This document shows, one piece after another, positions 1 through 7,054 of a stretch of 16,243 bases of DNA; positions within the stretch are counted from its first letter, which is position 1, and the number at the start of each line of letters is the position of its first letter. Origin of the DNA: Lachnospiraceae bacterium (lineage in GTDB: Bacteria; Bacillota; Clostridia; Lachnospirales; Lachnospiraceae). The position numbers and the translations under genes were made by a program. The notes beneath the pieces were generated by a model. That model worked only from the letters and a program-made list of their open reading frames with translations. It was not told the DNA's origin and made no database searches. The stretch covers positions 1 to 16,243 of the forward strand of contig CAAGKF010000343.1 in assembly GCA_900770345.1 (NCBI GenBank), read 5' to 3'.

Positions 1-1
1 A

Positions 2-505
2 GTATCTGTTTCAAAGGATCCGGTGAAATCCATGGGAGGTCTTGCGATTGTTCCGGACCTGACGATAAAGGATGTCCAGGCAAATAAAGATAATGTGCTG
101 ATTCTTCCCGGATCAGACAGTTGGAGTGAATCTGAAAATTTCCGGATTCTTGAGATTGCTAAGCGGTTCATAGAAGCCGGGGGACTGGTTGCTGCAATAT
201 GTGGAGCTACCGTAGCCCTGGCAAATATCGGGCTTTTGGATGATAAGAAGCACACGAGCAACGGAGCAGGATTTTTAAATATGTTTTGCCCGGAGTATAA
301 GGGAACAGACAATTATATTGATAAGCCGGCTGTCAGAGATGGAAATTTGATAACAGCTGCAGCCACAGGTGCACTTGATATGGCAAGATTGATTTTGGAA
401 TATATGGATTTATTTGGGGCAGATACATTGGAACACTGGTATGCGTATTTCAGTACAGGAAACGCAAATGAATTTTTTGCTATGATACAGAGCCTGCAGA
501 AATAA
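2..505 (+). CDS. DJ-1/PfpI family (glutamine amidotransferase-like) protein, 5' truncated by window edge
   Basis: The frame is open to the left window edge, and a GTG at 23 lies inside it; residue numbers here count from that GTG. What is visible is the core and C-terminus of a class I glutamine amidotransferase-like fold. There is a strand NVLILPGSDSW (24-34), then the nucleophile elbow AAICGAT with its Cys at residue 60, then KKHTSNG. Family members run about 190-210 aa and begin with a strand that is missing here, so the true start is almost certainly upstream of the window. The N-terminal conserved acidic residue of the family is also outside the window. DJ-1/PfpI proteins include proteases, glyoxalases/deglycases and amidases, so the reaction cannot be fixed. 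It is followed 14 bp later by the TIGR04076-like gene, suggesting co-transcription. It is unrelated to the sigma-54-controlled operon to the right. Confidence 0.85.
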   Translation, partial: VSVSKDPVKSMGGLAIVPDLTIKDVQANKDNVLILPGSDSWSESENFRILEIAKRFIEAGGLVAAICGATVALANIGLLDDKKHTSNGAGFLNMFCPEYKGTDNYIDKPAVRDGNLITAAATGALDMARLILEYMDLFGADTLEHWYAYFSTGNANEFFAMIQSLQK

Positions 506-519
506 GGGAGATTAAGGTA

Positions 520-870
520 ATGAAGAAATGGTATGATGAAGAATATAGATTTTCAATAGAGGTAACAGGTTTTCTGCGAGGTGACCATACAGAACACCTA
601 TGTAGAAATGGTGAAGAGATAGGTGATAAATACACCTGTACATACGGCTGTCCCGTGAATGAACAGGGCTATGGAATATGTTCTAAAATGATGCAGATTC
701 TTTATGGTGATATGCAGGCTATTAGAAGCGGCGGAGATTTAACACTTGTTGGAGGAACTGAAGCGAATGTGAAGGACTATGTTTGTCCAGACGGATGTGT
801 ATGCTTTCGAATGACAGTCGAAAAGACAGGCGCAGAGAATTTTTATAAGGGTAAATATTATCAGGAGTAG
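520..870 (+). CDS. Small cysteine-rich protein, TIGR04076-like
   Basis: A 116-aa soluble protein without signal peptide or membrane segment. The ATG at 520 follows a GGGAG ribosome binding site (about 503-507). It has seven cysteines: C28, C40, C44, C54, C89, C93 and C95. They fall in the groups CTYGC (40-44) and CPDGCVC (89-95), and this spacing resembles a metal or iron-sulfur site. From memory, the pattern of an N-terminal strand, then CxxGCPV, then a C-terminal CPDGCxxF motif matches the uncharacterised TIGR04076 family, which has no established function. It sits 14 bp downstream of the DJ-1/PfpI gene and probably forms a two-gene unit with it, ended by the stem-loop at 898-939. That it is a real gene is fairly certain; the family name is less so, and no function can be assigned. 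Confidence 0.7.
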   Translation: MKKWYDEEYRFSIEVTGFLRGDHTEHLCRNGEEIGDKYTCTYGCPVNEQGYGICSKMMQILYGDMQAIRSGGDLTLVGGTEANVKDYVCPDGCVCFRMTVEKTGAENFYKGKYYQE

Positions 871-897
871 AGAAAATGGAGTATTGATATGATATTA

Positions 898-939
898 GAA
901 AGCTTATGAACGGCAATGAGAAACGGTTCATAAGCTTTC
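898..939. terminator. Bidirectional stem-loop between convergent genes
   Basis: A perfect 14-bp inverted repeat: GAAAGCTTATGAAC at 898-911 and its reverse complement at 926-939, with a 14-nt loop. It lies between the plus-strand TIGR04076-like gene (ends 870) and the minus-strand regulator gene (ends 928), so it can serve both as a transcription terminator. The right arm encodes the last codons and the stop of the regulator (GAA AGC TTA TGA on the minus strand). The T-runs on either side are weak, so an alternative role as a 3' mRNA-stabilising hairpin is possible. Confidence 0.6.
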
Positions 940-1947
940 AGAATATCTGTGACATTTTTGTGTGATACCAAGCTCAGCCTTTTTTCTGCAAAGTGTGCTG
1001 AAGCTGATGCCAAGTCGTTTTGCAGCCTCGTGAAGGTTTTCTGATTCTGCGATAATGGCAGTTATATAGCCTCGTTCAAACTCCTGAACAGCATCTTTCA
1101 GTGTTTTTATGGTCAAAGGCGGGGTATTGATGTTATCAATATCATCCAGAATTTTTTGAGAAAGAGTTTGTTGTCTTTTGCTATAAGTCTCAATTGTATG
1201 AGGAATATCTTCTGTAAGGCAGATCTGCTGTGCAAAGTTTATAATTTCGCGAATGTTTCCAAGCCAATCCAATTGAGATAAAGTTTCCATTTTATGAATT
1301 GGAATGACGAGCTTTTTGTAGTTGCAGTTATATTCTTCAGCGTATTTTCGGATAAAATGGTTGATAAAATCCGGGATTTCTTCTCTGCGTTTGCGCAGAG
1401 GAGGAATATAAATATTGGCAACGCAAATTCGGTAATATAAATCAAGGCGGAAGCTACCATCATTGATCATTTTACGTAAATCTCGGCCAGAAATGCATAT
1501 AATCCGTGCATCGATGGTTCGACTTTTCAGAGAACCGAGAGGAGTGATGGTTTTATTCTGTAAAAAATGAAGCAGCAACGTTTGATTTTCCGGTGATAAT
1601 TCATCGATTTCATCAAACAGAATCGTACCGTGGTGGGCAGCTTCTAAAAGACCGATTTTTCCTTTAACGGAAGCTCCGGTAAACGCGTTTGGAGAATATC
1701 CAAAGAGCTCTGAAGCAAACAGTTCGGAAGGGATAGCATTACAGTGGATCGGAATAAAAGGAGCCTGAGCGCGGCTCCCGTTTTGTTGAATGTATTTTGC
1801 CAGGTGGTTTTTGCCGACTCCACTTTCTCCGTATATGAGGATAGAAGCCTGTTTATTCGCAAGCATTTTTGCTTTCTGGTAGATCTGAATCATGGAAGGA
1901 GCGCATAGTATAAGATCCTCCTGTTGGAATTCCTGTTTATAATCCAT
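928..1947 (-). CDS. Sigma-54 enhancer-binding protein without sensor domain, divergent AAA+ motifs
   Basis: A 339-aa protein. The start is the ATG at 1947, which has AGAGGAAA just upstream; a longer frame reaches 1989 but lacks a ribosome site. It begins almost directly with the AAA+ domain. Walker A is GESGVGKN (40-47; usual GESGTGKE). The sigma-54 contact loop is NAFTGA (87-92; usual GAFTGA). Walker B is ILFDEIDE (109-116). The sensor I segment is ISGRDL (152-157) where the partner protein has ATNRDL. FRLDLYYR (166-173) is retained, and WLGNIREI (228-235) replaces WPGNVREL. A Fis-type helix-turn-helix spans about 305-325. The start overlaps the end of the upstream regulator gene by 11 bp, implying translational coupling. 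Its family remodels sigma-54 RNA polymerase by ATP hydrolysis. The combined substitutions suggest weakened ATPase activity, so it may act as a partner or modulator of the upstream protein rather than alone. Confidence 0.9.
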   Translation of the reverse strand: MDYKQEFQQEDLILCAPSMIQIYQKAKMLANKQASILIYGESGVGKNHLAKYIQQNGSRAQAPFIPIHCNAIPSELFASELFGYSPNAFTGASVKGKIGLLEAAHHGTILFDEIDELSPENQTLLLHFLQNKTITPLGSLKSRTIDARIICISGRDLRKMINDGSFRLDLYYRICVANIYIPPLRKRREEIPDFINHFIRKYAEEYNCNYKKLVIPIHKMETLSQLDWLGNIREIINFAQQICLTEDIPHTIETYSKRQQTLSQKILDDIDNINTPPLTIKTLKDAVQEFERGYITAIIAESENLHEAAKRLGISFSTLCRKKAELGITQKCHRYSESL

Positions 1948-3340
1948 AATGTTTCCTCTTTTTTGATAAAGTGGATGCGTCAATTCCAAGTTCTTTTGCT
2001 GCCTCGGCAGCGGAAGAAGTATGTTCCAGAGCCTTTTTGATCAGATGAGACTCGAGCAGATCCAGCGATTGTTTTAAGGTCAGTCCATCAAAGCGGGAAG
2101 GAGAAGAGATGGGGTCTGCAAATTCTAAAATCTGAAATTCTTCGGGCAATTGATCTGCTGTAATGGTCTGCGAGGGACAAAGCACCACAAGACTTTCGAT
2201 GACATGCTGCAGTTCACGTACATTTCCTGGCCATGGATATTTATAAAAACGGCGAAGCACGTCACTGGAGAAAAATTTCTTGGTATTGTTCACTTCATTA
2301 TAGTGATCCAAAAAATGTGTGGCAAGTAAAGGAATATCATCATGCCGTTCACGCAAAGGCGGAATGGTCAATTCCACTGTGTTGAGTCGATAATAAAGAT
2401 CAAGCCGAAATTCATGGTTTTTAACCATTTGCTGTAAATCACGGTTGGTAGCACAGATAATGCGAAAGTCTACAGGAGTCGCTTCCAGTGCACCGATGGA
2501 GCGCACTTCTTTGTTCTGAATGACTTGTAAAAGTTTTGCCTGAATATCCAGAGGCAGTTCTCCTATTTCATCTAAAAACAATGTTCCCTTATCCGCTAAC
2601 TGAATTAAACCGATCTTGCCGTGCCTGGCAGCACCGGTGAATGCGCCGGGCTCGTATCCGAACAGTTCAGACTCAAATAATGCTTTTGGAATAGTTGCCA
2701 TGTTGACATGGATAAAGTTTTCGTCTTTGCGCAGGCTGCTTCGGTGAATGAACTTTGCAAGGACATCTTTGCCGGTTCCGGATTCCCCTGTCAGCATGAC
2801 GGACACGGATGTAGGTGCAAGGCGCAGTGCTTTACCGTAGATGTTATACAATTTCGTATCGGCAATGATGATATCCTTACCGGTATTCTGGTCAATTTGA
2901 ATATTTTTCAGATGTGTTTTCAGAGCTAGTACCCGCATGGCAGACTGCGATACATTTTCACGAAGACGCATCAGTTCATTGTAGTTGGTGATGGTATAGA
3001 TGATAAAGTCAATTTCATTCTGATCATTCAGAACCGGTGTAGCGGTTGACAGGGTATAGTCTTGTGTACGGTAGCGAATGATTTCTGTATGCTGTTTCTT
3101 GGTCTTCTGGACGGTATCAATCATAGGAATTCCAGCAGGAAGAGCAATGTCTTCATGATGTGATATTTCACGCACATTACGACCAAAGTATTCGCGAATA
3201 TCAAATTGAGCGAGTTGGCTGTAATATCTATTTCCCCAGATAATGGTTCCGTCACTAGTGGTAATGATCAATCCGAATTCAAGTGAATCGTAGACTCGAG
3301 CCAGGTCCCGCATTCGGATATGTGGAGATTTAGGATGCAT
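1937..3340 (-). CDS. PAS domain sigma-54-dependent transcriptional activator
   Basis: A 467-aa protein. The chosen ATG at 3340 is preceded by GGAGG with 7-nt spacing; the frame extends upstream to 3421, but across the promoter. An N-terminal PAS-like sensor (about 15-120, with GLIITTSDGTIIWGN at 23-37) is joined by a helical linker (about 120-150) to a complete sigma-54 AAA+ domain. That domain has Walker A GESGTGKD (185-192), GAFTGA (232-237), Walker B TLFLDEIGE (253-261), sensor I ATNRDL (297-302), FRLDLYYR (311-318) and WPGNVREL (370-377). A Fis-type helix-turn-helix lies near 442-463. The PAS domain probably senses a small molecule or a redox/CoA-linked signal, but its ligand cannot be read. 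It is transcribed away from the acyl-CoA operon, whose leader carries a sigma-54 promoter, so it is the obvious activator of that operon. It is the first gene of a two-gene regulator unit. Confidence 0.95.
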   Translation of the reverse strand: MHPKSPHIRMRDLARVYDSLEFGLIITTSDGTIIWGNRYYSQLAQFDIREYFGRNVREISHHEDIALPAGIPMIDTVQKTKKQHTEIIRYRTQDYTLSTATPVLNDQNEIDFIIYTITNYNELMRLRENVSQSAMRVLALKTHLKNIQIDQNTGKDIIIADTKLYNIYGKALRLAPTSVSVMLTGESGTGKDVLAKFIHRSSLRKDENFIHVNMATIPKALFESELFGYEPGAFTGAARHGKIGLIQLADKGTLFLDEIGELPLDIQAKLLQVIQNKEVRSIGALEATPVDFRIICATNRDLQQMVKNHEFRLDLYYRLNTVELTIPPLRERHDDIPLLATHFLDHYNEVNNTKKFFSSDVLRRFYKYPWPGNVRELQHVIESLVVLCPSQTITADQLPEEFQILEFADPISSPSRFDGLTLKQSLDLLESHLIKKALEHTSSAAEAAKELGIDASTLSKKRKHYGL

Positions 3341-3378
3341 AAGGATTTCCTCCATATAACGCAGTGATTGAAAGTTAT

Positions 3379-3410
3379 CAACTATTATCCTAAATTTAAT
3401 ATAATTGTTG
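3379..3410. repeat. Imperfect inverted repeat over the regulator promoter
   Basis: CAACTATTAT (3379-3388) and ATAATTGTTG (3401-3410) are inverted copies with one mismatch and a 12-bp AT-rich spacer. The repeat covers the -10 element and most of the spacer of the predicted leftward promoter. It lies about 190-220 bp upstream of the predicted sigma-54 start site. It could be an operator for autoregulation or an upstream activating site. The AT richness raises the chance of coincidence. Confidence 0.4.
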
Positions 3411-3421
3411 AAAAATGTCAA
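3393..3421 (-). promoter_or_regulatory. Sigma-70-type promoter for the regulator genes
   Basis: On the minus strand there is a perfect TTGACA -35 box (3421-3416), a 17-bp spacer, and TAAATT (3398-3393; 4 of 6 matches to TATAAT) as the -10 box. It lies about 50 bp upstream of the PAS regulator start codon. The position and spacing fit expression of the two sigma-54 activator genes; the -10 is only moderate. Confidence 0.5.
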
Positions 3422-3477
3422 GAATTTAGAAGCTTGTTTGTTAATTGTTAATCATCTAAAACTGGAAGAATTTAGAA
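3421..3477. repeat. Pair of 11-bp direct repeats in the divergent control region
   Basis: AGAATTTAGAA occurs exactly at 3421-3431 and 3467-3477, 46 bp apart start to start. Both copies lie 125-180 bp upstream of the predicted sigma-54 transcription start, the range where enhancer-binding proteins usually bind. They could be upstream activating half-sites, but the stretch is AT-rich. The rest of the 368-bp gap (3341-3708) holds the two promoters, the inverted repeat, an 8-bp palindrome AAACGTTT at 3525-3532 and a leader of about 107 nt. No gene was seen in it. Confidence 0.3.
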
Positions 3478-3575
3478 AAAATTATTTTTTTTCTGTGAAA
3501 AAAGCGCGATTTTAAGCCAAAAACAAACGTTTTCCGTAATGCTCAGATGAAATAGGAGCGCTAAAATGAAAAACT

Positions 3576-3591
3576 TGGCATGTAGATTGCT
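3576..3591 (+). promoter_or_regulatory. Sigma-54 (-24/-12) promoter of the acyl-CoA operon
   Basis: TGGCAT-GTAGA-TTGCT matches the consensus TGGCAC-N5-TTGCW with one deviation. The invariant GG (3577-3578) and GC (3589-3590) are exactly 10 bp apart. Transcription would start near 3602, about 107 nt before the SDR start codon at 3709. The site faces the operon and lies beside two divergent sigma-54 activator genes, which strongly supports it. Confidence 0.9.
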
Positions 3592-3708
3592 CTTATATGT
3601 GGTATAAGAAAACGGATCGGGTGTATATGGAGAGGGGGGACAGTCTTATTTATTGTGTTAAAAATAACAAAAATGTTATGAATGTGAAATATTAAAGGAG
3701 GGTTATAT

Positions 3709-4467
3709 ATGCATTACGAACATCATCGATACGTTGGAAAGGTTTGTGTCGTTACAGGCGCAGCAAATGGTTTGGGATTGAATCTGGCAAACCGACTGGT
3801 GGAAGAAGGAGCTTTCGTAGCAGCTCTGGATCTGGAAAGAGAGACTTTGGAAAAGGAATTTTCCGGTCAGGAGGAAAAGGTATTTTGTGTTTCCTGTGAC
3901 GTTTCCTCTAAAGCCAGTGTAGATGCGGCAATCGCAGCTGTGATTGAGCATTATGAGCATATTGATGCACTTTTTAATATCGCGGGAGTCATTGGACGTC
4001 AGTCGCTGCTTGACAGTACGGAGGAGCAGTGGCGTCGAGTGATTGATATCAATCTGAATGGCACCTTTTTTGTTTCCCAGGCGGTTTTGCGGCACATGGT
4101 GGATAAGGGAATAAAAGGTGTGGTAGTCAACACCAGCTCCGTTGCATCGCAGATTGTTTCACCGAATACGGGTGCGTATGCTGCAAGTAAGGGCGGTGTG
4201 ACCATGTTAACAAAATTTGCAGCTCTGGAAATGGCAAAATACGGAATCCGTGTATGCGCATTCGGCCCCGGAACCCATGCTACCAGACTCACAGAGGGAA
4301 CCAGACACAATCCGGAGCGCTGTGAGATGTTCCTTCGAAATATTCCGCTCGGACGTTTCGGCGAACCGGATGAGGCTACTTCGGTTGCATTGTTCCTGGG
4401 TTCTGATGAGGCTTCTTATTGTACGGGACAGACCTGGATCGAGGACGGCGGCAACTGTTTGTTCTAA
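3709..4467 (+). CDS. Short-chain dehydrogenase/reductase (probable NAD-dependent hydroxyacyl or hydroxyacid dehydrogenase)
   Basis: A 252-aa classical SDR. It has the cofactor motif TGAANGLG (16-23), an acidic D41 at the end of the second strand (favouring NAD over NADP), NIAG (90-93), N115 in INLNG, S144 in NTSS, and the YAASK active site with Y157 and K161. The catalytic tetrad is complete. The C-terminal segment ends TGQTWIEDGG, as in FabG-like enzymes. The start has a strong AAAGGAGGG ribosome site. It is the first gene after the sigma-54 promoter, which suggests a central role. Within the operon it could interconvert a 3-hydroxyacyl-CoA and 3-oxoacyl-CoA, pairing with the MaoC hydratase, or oxidise a free hydroxy acid. 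The fold and chemistry are secure; the substrate is unknown. Confidence 0.93.
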   Translation: MHYEHHRYVGKVCVVTGAANGLGLNLANRLVEEGAFVAALDLERETLEKEFSGQEEKVFCVSCDVSSKASVDAAIAAVIEHYEHIDALFNIAGVIGRQSLLDSTEEQWRRVIDINLNGTFFVSQAVLRHMVDKGIKGVVVNTSSVASQIVSPNTGAYAASKGGVTMLTKFAALEMAKYGIRVCAFGPGTHATRLTEGTRHNPERCEMFLRNIPLGRFGEPDEATSVALFLGSDEASYCTGQTWIEDGGNCLF

Positions 4468-4502
4468 ATCATGACTACATCAAAGAGTAAGGAGAGGAAC
4501 GT

Positions 4503-5813
4503 ATGGATTGGCGTGAAAAATATAGAGACAAAATGACGACTGCAGCTGAAGCAGTCAGCCATATCAAGTCCGGAGAAAAGATTATTTTTGCAGACTGGAT
4601 CGGTGAACCGCCTGCTTTAGTAGAGGCTCTGGTTGATCGTTATGAGGAACTGGAAAATGTAACGATTGTTCACGGTATGAGCCCGGGACCAAATAAGTAT
4701 GTGGAAGAGAAATATACCGGACATTTTCATCACATCTCTTTGTTTATTGGTCCGAAGTCCCGTGCAGCTTATCATGAAGGACGGGTGGATTACCTTGGAG
4801 GAACCAATTTCCACAACTGGCCGGATATGTTTGCAAAAAATCCGGATCTGAATCCGCATTGGGCGTTGATTCAGGTTACACCTCCAAACGAGGATGGAAT
4901 GTGCAGTTTTGGCAATACATGCTGCTTTACAGAGCCTGCGGCCAGAACAGCGGATCGTATTATCGCTCAGGTAAATCCGGATATGCCATTTACAGGTGGT
5001 AAGCTGTTTGAACTGGCGAAGGCTGATTATATTGTGGAAGAAACATCTCCGCTGTACACCATTGGGCGTGCAGAACCAAGTGAGAAGATTCAGAAGATTG
5101 CGGATTACTGTGCAAGCCTTGTGGAGGATGGAGCAACGATTCAGCTGGGAATCGGTGCATTGCCGGATGCCATTGCCCGCAATCTGATGGATAAAAAGGA
5201 TCTGGGTGTTCATTCAGAAACCTTGACAGAATCCATGATGGAGCTGGTTCAGGCTGGTGTCATCACCAACAAGAGAAAGACTCTGAATCCGGGAGTTTGT
5301 ATCGGTGCACAGGCAGCCGGCAGCCTGGATTTCTATAAATTTATTGACCATAATCCGATGTTCCAGATGCAGCCGGTGGACTATGTAAATGATCCTTATA
5401 TTATCGGGCAGAACTATAAACAGACTTCCATCAATGGGTGTCTGGAGGTGGATCTGCAGGGACAGGTGAACTCTGAAACTGTGAACGGACGGCAGTATAG
5501 CGGCGTTGGCGGTCAGCTGGATCATGTGCGCGGTGCTCAGATCAGCGAAGGCGGAAAATCGATTATTGCTTTAAATTCTACCGCGAAAAACGATACGATT
5601 TCCAAGATTGTACCATATTTCCAGCCGGGTAATATTACAACGGTTTCCCGCTATGATGTCGATTACATTGTTACGGAATATGGTATTGCGGCACTGAGAT
5701 ATAAGACAGTTCGCCAGCGTGCGGAGGCTCTGATCGCCATTGCTCATCCGAAGTTTAGAGAGGAGCTGACCGATAAGGCGAAAGAAATGGGTCTGATTCC
5801 GCTGAAAGGATAA
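4503..5813 (+). CDS. Family I acyl-CoA:acetate/4-hydroxybutyrate-type CoA-transferase
   Basis: A 436-aa cytosolic enzyme of the acetyl-CoA hydrolase/transferase family, close in length to 4-hydroxybutyrate and butyryl-CoA:acetate CoA-transferases. It has an N-terminal half with a TPPNEDG segment (126-132) and a conserved GIGALPDAI (216-224). The likely catalytic glutamate is E239 in HSETLTESM, which in this family forms the glutamyl-CoA thioester. The glycine-rich SGVGGQLDHVRGA (333-345) follows, then TEYGIAALR (391-399) near the C-terminus. A ribosome site AAGGAGAGG precedes the ATG, 35 bp after the SDR gene. It would activate the imported acid by CoA exchange with acetyl-CoA or another acyl-CoA, or recycle CoA from the end product. 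The presence of a separate ATP-dependent ligase in the same operon is notable. The family is certain; the substrate pair is inferred only in outline. Confidence 0.92.
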   Translation: MDWREKYRDKMTTAAEAVSHIKSGEKIIFADWIGEPPALVEALVDRYEELENVTIVHGMSPGPNKYVEEKYTGHFHHISLFIGPKSRAAYHEGRVDYLGGTNFHNWPDMFAKNPDLNPHWALIQVTPPNEDGMCSFGNTCCFTEPAARTADRIIAQVNPDMPFTGGKLFELAKADYIVEETSPLYTIGRAEPSEKIQKIADYCASLVEDGATIQLGIGALPDAIARNLMDKKDLGVHSETLTESMMELVQAGVITNKRKTLNPGVCIGAQAAGSLDFYKFIDHNPMFQMQPVDYVNDPYIIGQNYKQTSINGCLEVDLQGQVNSETVNGRQYSGVGGQLDHVRGAQISEGGKSIIALNSTAKNDTISKIVPYFQPGNITTVSRYDVDYIVTEYGIAALRYKTVRQRAEALIAIAHPKFREELTDKAKEMGLIPLKG

Positions 5814-5819
5814 AACGCC

Positions 5820-7028
5820 ATGAAAAAAAAGAAACAGAAAAACCGCTGGCTTGTGCTTTTCTGCATTTGCTGCAATACGTTTTGTTTTGGCGGAGTATAT
5901 GCCTGGAGCGCATTTTCCGGTGACCTTGCGAACTATATGGGATGGGATTACAGCAAAATTACGATTGCCTATTCCATTATGCTGATGGTGGTTGCAGCAA
6001 TGGGGCTTGTAGGAGGAGCGCTGCTTCAGCGCTTTGGGGCCCGCAGACTGATGATTGCAGCCGGAATTATGTGGGGATTTGGATGGCTGGCAACGGGATT
6101 TGCCGGAAGTATCCTGATGCTTTACATAAGCTTTGGTATACTGGCAGGCTGTGCTTCAGGTTTTGGTTATAATCCAGGGGTTGTGACGGCGGTCAGTTGG
6201 TTTCCGGATAAGAAAGGATTTGCATCCGGCATGGCTGTAGGTGTATGCGGAATGGCATCCCTGATTGTGGCGCCGTTAGCAAATTTTCTTTTGACCAAAT
6301 TTAATGTCATGACAGCATTTCGCATAGTAGGAGGACTTTTTCTCATCATCTCTCTAGCCACTTCCTGGTATATCGACGGACCGGAACCGGGATGGAAACC
6401 GGAAGGATATGTGCCGCCGGCGACGACAACAGTAAGCGGCGGTAAAACATGGAAAGAGATGCTTCGGGATCCGCGCTGTTATCTGCTTTGGGCAACCTTA
6501 CTGTGTGCTTCTGTTGCCGGACTGATGCTGATCGGACATGCATCCAGAATTGGTCAGGAGGTTGCAGGAATTACAGCCGCTCAGGCTGCTTTGCTGGTAG
6601 GAATTATGGCTGTGGCCAATTTTGGAGGAAGGCTGGCACTCGGATCTTTATCCGATGTGCTTGGACGCCATCAGGTTGTGATTGGTGTGATGCTGCTTTG
6701 TGCATTGGACATGATTTTCCTGTCACGGACATCCACATTCATGGGATTTGTAGCAGCTATTGTGGTTGCCGGAGTTTGCTTTGGCGGAACGCTTGCAACT
6801 TTTTCTGCTCTGTGTTCTGATACGTTTGGGCCGAAGTATAACGGTATCAATTATAGTATCATTTTTACCGGTTATGGCATTGCTTCCATTGTGGGACCCA
6901 ATATGGTCACTTCAATCAAGAATTCTACAAACAGTTATTCAGGTGCATTTCTATTTGCGGCTGTGTGCAGTATCCTTGCAGTGGTTTTGTGCTTCGCAGC
7001 ACTGAAAATGAACAGGAAATCGAAATAA
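5820..7028 (+). CDS. MFS transporter, oxalate/formate antiporter-like (OFA type)
   Basis: A 402-aa polytopic membrane protein with about 12 predicted transmembrane helices and a short basic N-terminus (KKKKQKNR). The first helix carries GGVYAWSAFSG (24-34), typical of the OFA branch of the major facilitator superfamily. The middle segment GRLALGSLSDVLGRHQ is the motif-A-like loop between helices 8 and 9. OFA carriers move small organic acids, often by exchange. It starts 6 bp after the CoA-transferase stop, with AAAGGA as ribosome site, so the two are probably translated together. It likely imports the acid substrate or exchanges it for a product. The substrate could be a mono- or dicarboxylate and cannot be told from sequence. 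Confidence 0.88.
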   Translation: MKKKKQKNRWLVLFCICCNTFCFGGVYAWSAFSGDLANYMGWDYSKITIAYSIMLMVVAAMGLVGGALLQRFGARRLMIAAGIMWGFGWLATGFAGSILMLYISFGILAGCASGFGYNPGVVTAVSWFPDKKGFASGMAVGVCGMASLIVAPLANFLLTKFNVMTAFRIVGGLFLIISLATSWYIDGPEPGWKPEGYVPPATTTVSGGKTWKEMLRDPRCYLLWATLLCASVAGLMLIGHASRIGQEVAGITAAQAALLVGIMAVANFGGRLALGSLSDVLGRHQVVIGVMLLCALDMIFLSRTSTFMGFVAAIVVAGVCFGGTLATFSALCSDTFGPKYNGINYSIIFTGYGIASIVGPNMVTSIKNSTNSYSGAFLFAAVCSILAVVLCFAALKMNRKSK

Positions 7029-7054
7029 AAATATTATTTTAAGGAGGTAGGAGT

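Noticed and set aside
4617..5213. Minus-strand open frame opposite the CoA-transferase
   Set aside because: No recognisable motif and no ribosome site; it mirrors the codon pattern of the real gene on the other strand.
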